From Pedobacter panaciterrae (GTDB lineage Bacteria; Bacteroidota; Bacteroidia; Sphingobacteriales; Sphingobacteriaceae): 64,000 nt of DNA. The DNA lies in assembly GCF_013204795.1 (NCBI RefSeq), contig NZ_JABMKW010000008.1, positions 1,054,001 through 1,118,000 of the forward strand. The letters run 5' to 3'. Each line of letters begins with the position of its first letter. The stretch's first letter is position 1. Both the position numbers and the translations under genes were made by a program. Of this stretch, positions 55,665 through 63,666 are shown one piece after another. The notes beneath the pieces were generated by a model. The model did no database searches. It was not told where the DNA came from and was given only the letters and a program-made list of their open reading frames with translations.

Positions 55665-55682
55665 ATTTCATCTGAATTTCAT
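55665..55682. promoter_or_regulatory. Response-regulator box B: facing ATTTCAT direct repeat, 11-bp spacing
   Basis: ATTTCAT at 55665-55671 and 55676-55682, again 11 bases apart, and the reverse complement of box A. The two boxes face each other over 26 AT-rich bases. Confidence 0.55.
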
Positions 55683-55751
55683 GTTAGCTAACAACCTTTG
55701 TTATAGATATTGAGTGGCGCAGATGAACATGAATATGTTTTAGGAGGGGTT

Positions 55752-55781
55752 GAAAGTTTGCCTCGAAAGAGGTAAACTTTC
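55752..55781 (+). promoter_or_regulatory. Leader hairpin with GAAA tetraloop
   Basis: GAAAGTTT-G-CCTC, loop GAAA, GAGG-T-AAACTTTC: 13 pairs counting one G-U, ending 11 bases before the ATG at 55793. An AGGAGG lies just upstream at 55743. It may stabilise or control translation of the mRNA, or act as an attenuator given the TTTCTTTATATTT that overlaps its 3' side. Confidence 0.55.
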
Positions 55782-55792
55782 TTTATATTTAC

Positions 55793-56098
55793 ATGATGAG
55801 CATTTCGATATATTTACAAACAATGGTCAGACACTTATTAACTGTAACAATAGCCATCTGTTTACTTGTTTCGCCTGCAGTATCAAATACTTTGGGAACC
55901 TCATCTCTGAAATCTTATAATCAGAAAAAAAAAGGTAAATCTGAACAAGCAGATCGTTCTAAAGGAGACAGGCAAAAGCAAGAGGTTAAGGAAGTGCCAA
56001 AATCAAGAAGACAACCAAAACCTGAGGTTGTTAAGCCCAAGGGGAGGCCAGATGTTAAACCCATCAAAGTAAGTCGCCCCAAAATTAAAAAACACTAG
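55793..56098 (+). CDS. Small basic secreted protein
   Basis: 101 residues. The hydrophobic segment LLTVTIAICLLVSPAVS serves as a signal peptide. The mature 65 residues are almost entirely Lys/Arg/Pro/Gln (KKKGKSEQADRSKGDRQKQ, RRQPKPEVVKPKGRPDVKPIKVSRPKIKKH), strongly basic and probably disordered. No family is recognised. An alternative start is M11. The gene is the first of a run with the barrel protein (5 bases later), the response regulator and the kinase, so it should share their regulation. Confidence 0.65.
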   Translation: MMSISIYLQTMVRHLLTVTIAICLLVSPAVSNTLGTSSLKSYNQKKKGKSEQADRSKGDRQKQEVKEVPKSRRQPKPEVVKPKGRPDVKPIKVSRPKIKKH

Positions 56099-56103
56099 CC
56101 TGT

Positions 56104-56973
56104 ATGAAATTACTATCCCTTAGTGTAATTATTTGCTTGCTAAGTATAAAAGTTAAGGCTCAAAAAGACATCGACTCTGCCGACACAAAAAAAACTACAA
56201 TAACTTTGGCCGCTATATATAGCAATAACGTGAGTTACTATGGACAAACAACGGCCGAAAAGCTGCCTTATGTATTGGCCAATGCGACAGTAAGATTGCC
56301 TGTTGGTCTATATTTTTCTGCAGGTGCATATAAACTTTTAAATGTTGGATCTGGTATTTCTGAAACAGATTTAGGAGTTGGTTATGATCATGATTTTAAC
56401 GAAAGATTTACTGCCGGCGTAGGTTATAGCAGATCATTCTACCCAAAAAGTTCTCCATTATTACAAGCATCTAATGAGAATAATCTAAATGTAACAGCCG
56501 ATTACAATTGGCCATGGTTTAAGAGTTCTTTATCTGCTGACTATGCTTTTGGACAAGAAAGCGATGTGTTTGCAGGATTAACAAATTCAAAACTAATAGA
56601 ACTAGGTACGCTATTTAGTAAGGAAGATCTATTATCCATAGAACCTTCGATAGAAATAGTGGCAGGTACACAGCACTTTCTTAAAACTTATACGGAGCAG
56701 AAGAATAAAAAGAATAATGGTAATGGCAACGGAAATGGCAACGGTAATAGTAATGGAAATGGAAACGGAAATGGCAATAGTACAATAACCACTACTTTGC
56801 CGGCAACAAGTTTTGAACTTTTGTCGTACAATTTTAAAATACCATTGAGTTATAGTAGGTCAAGTTATATGGCCGAGGTCAGCTATCAGTTTTCTATTTT
56901 AGGTGCAAATGCCATTACTGAAGCTAAAAGGCAGCAATCTTTTATTAGCCTTGGTCTTTATTATCAATTTTAA
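56104..56973 (+). CDS. Outer-membrane barrel-like protein with Gly-Asn repeat
   Basis: 289 residues with a signal peptide (VKAQ, 1-20). Beta-strand-rich sequence (VLANATVRLPVGLYFSAGAYKLL, DLGVGYDHDFNERFTAGVGYSRSFY, ISLGLYYQF at the C-terminus with a final Phe) suggests a small outer-membrane barrel. Residues 204-226 are a nearly pure Asn-Gly run with two Ser, between two strands, so it is probably an exposed loop. The ligand is unknown. Its position before the response regulator and histidine kinase genes suggests it belongs to the stimulus response they control. Confidence 0.7.
   Translation: MKLLSLSVIICLLSIKVKAQKDIDSADTKKTTITLAAIYSNNVSYYGQTTAEKLPYVLANATVRLPVGLYFSAGAYKLLNVGSGISETDLGVGYDHDFNERFTAGVGYSRSFYPKSSPLLQASNENNLNVTADYNWPWFKSSLSADYAFGQESDVFAGLTNSKLIELGTLFSKEDLLSIEPSIEIVAGTQHFLKTYTEQKNKKNNGNGNGNGNGNSNGNGNGNGNSTITTTLPATSFELLSYNFKIPLSYSRSSYMAEVSYQFSILGANAITEAKRQQSFISLGLYYQF
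56713..56781 (+). repeat. Short AAYGGN-type codon repeat (Asn-Gly tract)
   Basis: Hexanucleotide-like tract of AAT/AAC + GGT/GGC/GGA codons coding residues 204-226 of the barrel protein. Synonymous variation between units argues for maintained protein sequence rather than recent slippage. Confidence 0.75.
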
Positions 56974-56987
56974 TTTCAGTTGCATAA

Positions 56988-57662
56988 ATGAAAGTACTCA
57001 TAGTTGAAGACGAAAAAACACTTGCTTACGAAATGGAAACCTTTTTAAAAAAGGCATTTTACTTGTGCGATCTGGCGCATACTGTAGCACAAGGATTAGA
57101 AAAAATTGAAGTAAACAGTTACGACTTTATTCTGCTTGACCTTGGTTTGCCGGATGGCGATGGACTGTCGCTGCTTCCAAAAGCAAAAAAGCATAATCCA
57201 GAAGCTGCATATATTATTTTAACTGCCAGAGGCAACCTGGAAGATAGGATAACAGGATTAGATCTTGGGGCTGATGATTACCTTGCTAAACCTTTTTCGT
57301 TGCTAGAGCTTCAATCAAGAATGCAGGCAATTGCCCGTCGTAAATTTAATGTAAAAGAAGAAGCAATCCCACTTGGAGAATTTAGCATTGATCTTCAAAA
57401 GCGCCTTGTTCAATACAAAGAAGAACAAATTGAACTGTCGCGTAAGGAATACGATTTGTTAAGCTATCTGTTTCTACACAAAAACCGCGTTTTAACAAGA
57501 ATGCAGCTGAGCGAACATATTTGGGGCACCTTTGCCGACGATGACTATGATTCGAACTACATTGATGCACACATAAAAAACATCAGAAAAAAATTAAATT
57601 TATGGGCACCTACCGACTGGCTAGAGACAGTACGAGGTGTGGGCTATAGAATAAAGAAATAG
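56988..57662 (+). CDS. OmpR-family response regulator
   Basis: 224 residues. Receiver domain: acidic pair in VEDEKT, phospho-acceptor D51 (FILLDLGLPDGDG), T in IILTARG, K in DDYLAKPFS. Winged-helix DNA-binding domain at about 125-224 (FSIDLQKRLVQYKEEQIELSRKEYDLLSYLFLHKNRVLTRMQLSEHIWG, YIDAHIKNIRKKL, LETVRGVGYRI). The histidine kinase follows after 2 bases. It probably binds the ATGAAA boxes at 55621-55682 (inference). Confidence 0.95.
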   Translation: MKVLIVEDEKTLAYEMETFLKKAFYLCDLAHTVAQGLEKIEVNSYDFILLDLGLPDGDGLSLLPKAKKHNPEAAYIILTARGNLEDRITGLDLGADDYLAKPFSLLELQSRMQAIARRKFNVKEEAIPLGEFSIDLQKRLVQYKEEQIELSRKEYDLLSYLFLHKNRVLTRMQLSEHIWGTFADDDYDSNYIDAHIKNIRKKLNLWAPTDWLETVRGVGYRIKK

Positions 57663-57664
57663 AC

Positions 57665-58990
57665 GTGAAACTATCTGCAAAGCTTATTTACTTCATTACC
57701 GGATCTAAACTTGCAGTTGTGCTGTTATTTATACTTTCTATGCCCTTTTTGGTAGCACGTATTGCTTCAGAATACACCAATTATTCATTAAGAGATCAGC
57801 AGAAGAAAGCATTAGATAAGGTGCAGAAAGATGGTATAGATTATTATCTGCAGGGCGATGACAGCTATGGAAGTTATACTATGCTTAAAGAGGAATATGT
57901 TGCCATTGAGCCCGCTGCACCAGAGCTACTTATTGACACCATAAAAACAGTAGAACGTATTGTGGAGGGGGATACATTGAGTTACCGCGTACTTAACCAT
58001 ACTTTTAAGGCCAAAAACAAAAACTATCTGCTGGAGATCGGGAAAACTGTAGGTAGCATCAATCAATATAACAAGCCTTTGCAACGCATAGCCTTATATG
58101 TTCTGATGGGGCTAATCGCTTTAACTATTGTAATAGACCTTATTTTTACCCGGGTATTGATAAGACCGCTTGGCAAAATCATAGAAAGCAAACTGCTAAA
58201 CCGAAAGTTTCCTTTTAAAGATCAAAGTAAACCTGTAAAAACCACCACACAGGACTTTAAATATTTAGATGAGTCGCTCATCAGTTTGATGGATCAGATC
58301 AATGTCGACTTTGAAAAGGAGCGAGAGTTTACAGCCAATGCTTCTCATGAGCTGATGACTCCGATAAGCATCCTCCAAAACAAGATGGAAAACCTGCTTG
58401 CTGATGACCAGATCACTGAAGATGTGGCAATGCGCATTGTGGGAATGATGAAAACGCTGGACCGATTAAAGAAAATATCTTCCTCATTGCTGTTCATTTC
58501 AAGAATTGAGAACGATCAGTTTGTAAAATTGGCATCTGTAAAACTTACAGATTTACTGGAAGACATAAAAGAAGAGATTAGTCACAGGTTAGAGGACAAA
58601 GGCCTTACTTTTTCTATACATATTAAAGAGAAGGTTACACTAAAAAATGTTAACCACGATCTGCTTTTTCAGTTGTTCTACAACCTTATAAATAATGCAA
58701 TTAAATACAATGTTGAAGGTGGGAGCGTGATGGTTACCGATGCTTTTAACAAACAAGGCGACTATCAGATTTTCATTAAGGATACGGGTATTGGCATTGC
58801 AAGTGAAGATATTGACTTTATTTTCGATCGGTTCAGGAAGGCCAATTTATCTGAAAACGTGGGTTATGGGCTTGGCCTTTCAATAGTTAAAAGTATTGCA
58901 TTATATCATAATATTGATATTAAGGTTGCATCTGCAGTTAAGCAGGGATCAACCTTTACAATTACTTTTCCACAGGTAATGTTGGGATAG
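57665..58990 (+). CDS. Sensor histidine kinase
   Basis: 441 residues starting with GTG. Two membrane segments (about 10-32 and 139-160) enclose a periplasmic region of about 105 residues with no known sensor domain. A short linker replaces a HAMP. HisKA with H228 (FTANASHELMTPISIL); HATPase with N box NLINNAIKYN, DTGIGIASEDIDFIFDRFRKA and GYGLGLSIVKS. It partners the response regulator encoded 2 bases upstream. Confidence 0.93.
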   Translation: MKLSAKLIYFITGSKLAVVLLFILSMPFLVARIASEYTNYSLRDQQKKALDKVQKDGIDYYLQGDDSYGSYTMLKEEYVAIEPAAPELLIDTIKTVERIVEGDTLSYRVLNHTFKAKNKNYLLEIGKTVGSINQYNKPLQRIALYVLMGLIALTIVIDLIFTRVLIRPLGKIIESKLLNRKFPFKDQSKPVKTTTQDFKYLDESLISLMDQINVDFEKEREFTANASHELMTPISILQNKMENLLADDQITEDVAMRIVGMMKTLDRLKKISSSLLFISRIENDQFVKLASVKLTDLLEDIKEEISHRLEDKGLTFSIHIKEKVTLKNVNHDLLFQLFYNLINNAIKYNVEGGSVMVTDAFNKQGDYQIFIKDTGIGIASEDIDFIFDRFRKANLSENVGYGLGLSIVKSIALYHNIDIKVASAVKQGSTFTITFPQVMLG

Positions 58991-59018
58991 TTTTCATATA
59001 TTCATGTTTTTAAATACC

Positions 59019-59837
59019 ATGAAATTATCTTCTATAATACAGCCACAGGAATTGATTTTACCAGGTAAAAACGATTTTATTTTATTTGATGTTAGCGCCG
59101 GATCGAAAGCCAGATATGATGAACAGCACTTAGATGGTGCCTTTTATCTTGATCTAAATACAGATCTGGCCGATATTAAGGATTTCGCTGTTGGAGGCAG
59201 GCACCCTTTACCTACGTTTGAACATTTTTCTGAAGTTTTAGCAAAATACGGGGTTACAAAAGATAGCCATGTAATTGTTTACGACGATAAGAATGGCGCT
59301 AATGCTGCTGCCAGATTCTGGTGGATGTTAAAGTCAATAGGACACCAAAAAGTTCAGGTTTTAAATGGCGGTTATGATGCTGCTGTTAAAGCGGGATTTG
59401 CTGTTAGTTCTGAGATTCCAACTCCCGAAACAGCAGAGCCTTATCAGATCACCGAATGGCAGTTACCATTAGCAGAAATAGATGAGGTAGAAGTTGCTGG
59501 TAACAGTGATAATCATGCAGTTATTGATGTTCGCGATGCTAATCGTTATGCAGGATTAACAGAACCAATTGATTTAATTGCGGGCCATATTCCTGGCGCA
59601 ATAAATATTCCTTTTAGTGAGAATCTGGATGCTAACGGGGATTTTTTAGCACCTGAAATACTAAAAGAGAAATATTCAAAAGCTTTAGCCGATTATAAAA
59701 CGGAAAATGTGATTGTGCATTGTGGTTCTGGCGTAACGGCTTGTCATACACTTTTAGCAATGGACTATGCAGGTTTAGAAATCCCGAAGTTGTATGTGGG
59801 GAGTTGGAGTGAGTGGAGCAGGAATAAAATCAAATGA
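59019..59837 (+). CDS. Tandem rhodanese sulfurtransferase (3-mercaptopyruvate type)
   Basis: 272 residues from MKLSSII; an ATG at 59004 would add five residues. Two rhodanese domains: N-terminal inactive (ILFDVSAGSKARYDEQHLDGAFYLDLNTDLAD, VIVYDDKNGANAAARFWW) and C-terminal catalytic (VIDVRDANRYAG, IAGHIPGAINIPF, IVHCGSGVTACHTLLA). The catalytic cysteine is C235 (C240 from 59004). The CGSGVT loop is the form usual for 3-mercaptopyruvate sulfurtransferases rather than thiosulfate (CRKGVT). It transfers sulfur to cyanide or thiols in the cytoplasm. The stop overlaps the AraC start (ATGA). Confidence 0.9.
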   Translation: MKLSSIIQPQELILPGKNDFILFDVSAGSKARYDEQHLDGAFYLDLNTDLADIKDFAVGGRHPLPTFEHFSEVLAKYGVTKDSHVIVYDDKNGANAAARFWWMLKSIGHQKVQVLNGGYDAAVKAGFAVSSEIPTPETAEPYQITEWQLPLAEIDEVEVAGNSDNHAVIDVRDANRYAGLTEPIDLIAGHIPGAINIPFSENLDANGDFLAPEILKEKYSKALADYKTENVIVHCGSGVTACHTLLAMDYAGLEIPKLYVGSWSEWSRNKIK

Positions 59838-60286
59838 CAACCGAGCAATACCCGAAGGTTTATTTATACAGAAGAATAGTTCAGGCAAAACTATTCATCG
59901 ATAACAACTATGCCGACAAAATAGACCTCAATAATATTTCTAACGAGGCCTATTTTTCAAAATTTCATTTTATTCGACTGTTCAAATCTGCTTACGGAAA
60001 AACACCCCATCAGTATTTAAAATATGTGAGAATTGAAAAGGCAAAAGAACTACTCAAAAAAGATACTCCTGTTTCTGAGGCCTGCTTTTTAGTGGGCTTC
60101 GATAGCCTTTCTTCATTCAGCGGACTATTCTCAAAGGTCGTCGGAAAATCCCCGTCAACTTACCTGAAACACCACCAAGAAAACCAAAAGAAGATCAGTT
60201 TAACACCTCTTGCCTTTGTGCCGGGTTGTTATGCCTACCAACATGGTTGGCTCGAAAATAGCAATTTTGAAGAAACTGATATTTGA
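59834..60286 (+). CDS. Short AraC-family regulator
   Basis: 150 residues. The DNA-binding domain comes first (about 14-110: IDLNNISNEAYFSKFHFIRLFKSAYGKTPHQYL, VSEACFLVGFDSLSSFSGLFSKVVGKSPSTYL), with no N-terminal sensor, then a 40-residue tail with PGCYAYQHGWLENSNFEE. This compact form is often found with VOC or DinB-like genes in Bacteroidota, as here. The start overlaps the sulfurtransferase stop by four bases. Confidence 0.88.
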   Translation: MTTEQYPKVYLYRRIVQAKLFIDNNYADKIDLNNISNEAYFSKFHFIRLFKSAYGKTPHQYLKYVRIEKAKELLKKDTPVSEACFLVGFDSLSSFSGLFSKVVGKSPSTYLKHHQENQKKISLTPLAFVPGCYAYQHGWLENSNFEETDI

Positions 60287-60333
60287 TTTATTGCTCAAGT
60301 TTGTAATGAGTTTAACATCTAAAGCAAATAGCC

Positions 60334-60768
60334 ATGATTACAAAAATGACCATTACAAACATTCATGTTATAGATCAGGATAGTGCCTATGACTTCTATG
60401 TAAACAAGTTGGGATTCAAACTGGTAGACGATTTTCCAATGGGGCAGGGAACCCGTTGGCTTACCGTTTCGCCTCCCGAGCAGCCCGACCTGCAATTGGT
60501 ATTGTTTCCGGTTACAGTAAGTAAAATGTTTCCCAAAGAAATAGCGGAAAACCTAATAGACCTTATCAAAAAAGGGATATTTGGCTGTGGGGTTTTAACT
60601 TGCAAAGATATACATGCTACTTACGAGGAGCTTAAAGCCAAGGGTGTTGAATTTATAAAACCGCCAACCAAAGAGTTTTACGGAACAGATGCATTATTTA
60701 AAGATGATTCTGGTAACTATTTTTCATTGCAACCTATAAATAATTTTGACAATGAAAACGATATTTGA
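60334..60768 (+). CDS. VOC-family (glyoxalase/bleomycin resistance) protein
   Basis: 144 residues. Two beta-alpha-beta-beta-beta units: TITNIHVIDQDSAYDFYVNKLGFKLVDDF and CKDIHATYEELKAKGVEFIKPPTKEFYGTDALFKDDSGNYFSLQP. The second unit keeps the family's terminal E/Q metal position (SLQP). The substrate is unknown. Its 3' end overlaps the DUF1569 gene by 17 bases, and with the AraC gene before it this forms a small operon. Confidence 0.88.
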   Translation: MITKMTITNIHVIDQDSAYDFYVNKLGFKLVDDFPMGQGTRWLTVSPPEQPDLQLVLFPVTVSKMFPKEIAENLIDLIKKGIFGCGVLTCKDIHATYEELKAKGVEFIKPPTKEFYGTDALFKDDSGNYFSLQPINNFDNENDI

Positions 60769-61204
60769 TAAGGCAACAATAGATGAATTGACTGCCAGGG
60801 TTAATTCACTGAATGAAAACAGCAAGCCGCTTTGGGGTAAGATGAATGTTTATCAAATGACCATGCATTGCACAAAATGGAACGAATGGGTTTTAGGAAT
60901 AACCAATCCTGTTAACGGGCAAGAATTTTTAGGTAAAATCTTCGGCAAAATGGCGCTCAAAAGCAATACTAAAAACGACAAGCCAATCGGTAAAAATATG
61001 CCGGCAGGAAAAGCATTTACCATTAAGCAAAAAGAATGTGATCTGGAAGCTCAAAAGAAGATCTTGATGAACCTGATAGCTGATTTTGAAAACTTTTCAA
61101 ATGATAAGTTCATTCACGATTTCTTTGGTAAAATGACAAGAGAGCAAATTGGCATATTTGTTTATAAGCATTCAGATCATCATTTAAGGCAGTTTAACGT
61201 TTAA
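60752..61204 (+). CDS. DUF1569 family protein (DinB-like)
   Basis: 150 residues from the ATG giving MKTIFDK; a TTG six bases upstream is unlikely. DinB-like helix bundle with conserved histidines in MNVYQMTMHCTKWNEWV and VYKHSDHHLRQF, which in this fold bind a metal and may use a thiol cofactor (family inference). Cytoplasmic. Its 3' end overlaps the convergent DUF2306 gene by 11 bases. Confidence 0.85.
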   Translation: MKTIFDKATIDELTARVNSLNENSKPLWGKMNVYQMTMHCTKWNEWVLGITNPVNGQEFLGKIFGKMALKSNTKNDKPIGKNMPAGKAFTIKQKECDLEAQKKILMNLIADFENFSNDKFIHDFFGKMTREQIGIFVYKHSDHHLRQFNV

Positions 61205-61847
61205 GTTTCTTACTGGAATAAATGCTGCGGATCACTTCATAAGTATAAAGTGGCACTGCCCAACCCATCCAAAAAAGAGGAACAGTAACTTCTTCAAAAC
61301 TGCCCAATTGCTGTACTAATGGAATCTTGTAGATAAAACCTGAGATCAGAAAAGCTACGGTAACCAGATAACTTCTGATCATCCATTCTTTGTGAAGCTT
61401 GAATTGTTTCCTCATAGCGGTATAGAAAGCAATAAAAGTTGTACTGATCCAAACACTAGCCCAGATCTGCAGTGTAAAAGCATAAGCCCAATTTACCGCA
61501 TAGGCCGTTGTTGAAGCAAGCACCAGGGCACTGATACTGCTTACCAGGATCGACAACAGATACAAATAACCAATTACGCGATGTATTTTCCAGCTATAGG
61601 TACGTAGTTTAGACCAGAATTGAATAATACCGGAAATCAATGCTCCACCACCAGCTGTAATATGCGCGATGAGGAACCACCGTTGAGGGAAATATCTGCC
61701 TAATGCTTCTGGTGTCATTTGCAGGTAATGATCTGCTCCATGCATGAATAGCCAGGTTATAAAAAAAACAGTTATCCATATTAGTAACGGCAGGGTGTCA
61801 ATCCAGTTAAGTTTAAATTGGCCTTTTACATTCAGTTCTTTTTGCAT
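61194..61847 (-). CDS. DUF2306 integral membrane protein
   Basis: 217 residues with about six membrane helices (starts near 18, 57, 89, 119, 158 and 183). Conserved family points are visible: HITAGGGALISGIIQF, HRVIGYLYLL and HKEWMIRSY. The histidines suggest haem or metal contact as in related ferric-reductase-like folds, but no function is established. It is divergent from an HxlR regulator across a 155-base region, so the regulator may control it. Confidence 0.85.
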   Translation of the reverse strand: MQKELNVKGQFKLNWIDTLPLLIWITVFFITWLFMHGADHYLQMTPEALGRYFPQRWFLIAHITAGGGALISGIIQFWSKLRTYSWKIHRVIGYLYLLSILVSSISALVLASTTAYAVNWAYAFTLQIWASVWISTTFIAFYTAMRKQFKLHKEWMIRSYLVTVAFLISGFIYKIPLVQQLGSFEEVTVPLFWMGWAVPLYTYEVIRSIYSSKKLKR

Positions 61848-61908
61848 TTCAGATTCCTCTTTTGTTTTAATTAATCACGATAAGCGATAACACAAATTTC
61901 CCTGAAAG

Positions 61909-61924
61909 ATTGTAAGGCAACAAT
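61909..61924. promoter_or_regulatory. Weak palindrome between DUF2306 and HxlR genes
   Basis: ATTGT-AAGGCA-ACAAT, five-base arms with a six-base spacer in the divergent region 61848-62002. Possible HxlR operator; the arms are short, so this is a lead only. Confidence 0.3.
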
Positions 61925-62002
61925 AACCGATAAAAGATTCGGTATGGGGTTCCTGTGAGGTTCGGGATGGATTGAGTAATTTTAACCAGCAATAATAAAA
62001 GT

Positions 62003-62362
62003 ATGTATACAAGAAAAATACAAGAAGATCCAGATTGTGGTATCTATTTAGCGATGAGAGTATTGGGCGGAAAATGGAAATGTTGCATTCTGGATGCAAT
62101 TAGAGGTATTTCGAGGCCCAGCGAAATTGCCAGATATATCACTGAAGCATCCACACGTGTTATCGAAATGCAATTGGCAGAACTGCTTTTTTACGGTATT
62201 GTTGAAAAATGTGCGGAAGATGTTTATCCAAAAAAAACTGAATACAAACTCACCAGCTTTGGAGAAACCTTATTGCCTATTCTTTCCAAAATAGATCAGT
62301 GGGGAATTGAACATGCAGAGGTCATCAAAGATCGAATGAGTGAACTGCAAGAAGATGAATAA
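62003..62362 (+). CDS. HxlR-family transcriptional regulator
   Basis: 119 residues. Winged helix of the HxlR/DUF24 group: LAMRVLGGKWKCCILDAIRGISRPSEIARYITEASTRVIEMQLAELLFYGIVEKCAEDVYPKKTEYKLTSFGETLLPIL. C13, before the domain (DPDCGIYLAM), is a position where redox- or electrophile-sensing cysteines often occur, and C32/C33 follow in KWKCCIL. It is divergent from the DUF2306 gene and its likely target. Confidence 0.92.
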   Translation: MYTRKIQEDPDCGIYLAMRVLGGKWKCCILDAIRGISRPSEIARYITEASTRVIEMQLAELLFYGIVEKCAEDVYPKKTEYKLTSFGETLLPILSKIDQWGIEHAEVIKDRMSELQEDE

Positions 62363-62372
62363 GAGCGCATTC

Positions 62373-62987
62373 TCAGACCAAGAAAGAATATTCAGCAAAG
62401 CCTTCCGTTTCCAGCGGATGATGAGTTACAACCAGACAGGTGATTTTTAACTCATCAAATAAAGTTTTCAGGTCGGTCATTACATCCTTTTTGAGCACAT
62501 TATCTAAAGCCGAAAAAGGCTCATCCATTAGTAATAGACTAGGTTTTGTAGATAAAGCCCTTAAAATAGCCAGGCGTTGCTGCTGGCCACCTGACAGATG
62601 CTTAGGTTTATGTGTTCTAAAAGCGTCAAGCCTGCCTATCGCTATTAACCTGTCAATATATTGAGCATCGTTTGAACCATACTGAAGGTGTTCTATAACA
62701 GTCATATTTGGAAACAAGGCATAATCCTGAAATACAAAGCCTATACTACGTTTCTGAGGTTCCAGATTCCTGTTGGCTTTGGTATCAAGCCACACATTCT
62801 CGTTCACAGTTATCTTTCCTTCTTCCGGTTTAATCAAACCGGCAATAATTTTTAAAAGCGTTGTTTTACCCGATCCAGAAGGACCAATAATCTGGGTAAT
62901 GTGCCGATGATGAAATGAAGCCTTTACCTGAATCAGATTAGTTCCATTGTAGATTCTAACTCTTTTTTTTATATTAATTTCTATCAT
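62373..62987 (-). CDS. modC: Molybdate-type ABC transporter ATP-binding protein (short form)
   Basis: 204 residues. Walker A GPSGSGKT (35-42), Q-loop VFQDYALFPNMTV (about 85-97), signature LSGGQQQR (131-138), Walker B LLLMDEP (D155, E156), and the H-loop in VVTHHPLE. Full-length ModC has about 350 residues with a C-terminal MOP/TOBE domain. This protein ends soon after the H-loop, so it lacks that domain. The start overlaps the stop of the permease gene by four bases. The substrate is inferred from the permease and binding protein. Confidence 0.85.
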   Translation of the reverse strand: MIEINIKKRVRIYNGTNLIQVKASFHHRHITQIIGPSGSGKTTLLKIIAGLIKPEEGKITVNENVWLDTKANRNLEPQKRSIGFVFQDYALFPNMTVIEHLQYGSNDAQYIDRLIAIGRLDAFRTHKPKHLSGGQQQRLAILRALSTKPSLLLMDEPFSALDNVLKKDVMTDLKTLFDELKITCLVVTHHPLETEGFAEYSFLV

Positions 62988-63655
62988 TCAAGCGGGCTTT
63001 TTGCAGATTTTCTATTCAAAATAAAAACAGTCAGGACTATTACAAAAGTGATTGAAAACAGAATCAGGGAGTAGTAATTTGCATTGGCATAATCCATACT
63101 TTCTACCGAATCATAAATGGCGATCGAGGCAACTTTGGTTGCACCTGGAATATTTCCGCCAATCATCAAAACAACACCAAATTCTCCTAAGGTATGCGCA
63201 AAAGTAAGCACAGCCGCAGTTAGCAAAGAGGATTTGATATTGGGTAATAATACATGCCAAAGGGTTTCAAACTTTGACTTACCCATGGTATAGGATGCTT
63301 CTCTAATCGAGGTAGGCAAATGTATAAAAGCCGATTTTACCGGACTCACCATAAAGGGCAAGCTATAAATAACCGACGCTAAGATTAAGCCCTCAAATGA
63401 AAATACCAGGTGTATATTAAAATGTTCCTGCAGCCATTCTCCCAAAGCATTTTTAGGGCTAAAAGCCAGTAATAGATAAAATCCCAGCACTGAAGGAGGC
63501 AACACCAATGGCATGGTAATTATTGCCTCAATGATTAGCTTAGGGATGGAACTACGGCCAGATAGCCAATAAGCTATGGGCAAGCCAATCACAAAAAGGA
63601 TTAACGTTGTCACACAGGCAAGTTTTAGACTAAGGAATATAGGTGTTAAATCCAT
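62984..63655 (-). CDS. modB: Molybdate ABC transporter permease
   Basis: 223 residues with five to six membrane helices. The permease EAA loop is visible as SIREASYTMGKSKFETLWHVLLPNIKSSLLTAAVLTFAHTLGEFGVVLMIGGNIPG, close to the ModB consensus (ARTLGEFG-type, GNIPG). The inner-membrane subunit couples to the ATPase encoded downstream, and the binding protein gene lies 11 bases upstream. Molybdate is the expected substrate, with tungstate possible. Confidence 0.92.
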   Translation of the reverse strand: MDLTPIFLSLKLACVTTLILFVIGLPIAYWLSGRSSIPKLIIEAIITMPLVLPPSVLGFYLLLAFSPKNALGEWLQEHFNIHLVFSFEGLILASVIYSLPFMVSPVKSAFIHLPTSIREASYTMGKSKFETLWHVLLPNIKSSLLTAAVLTFAHTLGEFGVVLMIGGNIPGATKVASIAIYDSVESMDYANANYYSLILFSITFVIVLTVFILNRKSAKSPLE

Positions 63656-63666
63656 TCTTTTTAAAC

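Noticed and set aside
56713..56781. The Gly-Asn codon run as a CRISPR-like or microsatellite array
   Set aside because: The units are six bases long, in frame and vary at synonymous positions, which fits a coding low-complexity tract.
59019..59837. The sulfurtransferase as a partner of the encapsulin sulfur store
   Set aside because: It lies 35 kb away, in a different operon with AraC/VOC/DUF1569 genes, and nothing in the sequence links the two.
60295..60306. A further TTGCTCAA copy near the VOC gene (ATTGCTCAAG)
   Set aside because: It shares only the core, without TCCCT or the TTnCAT flank, and lies beside genes unrelated to PUL 2.
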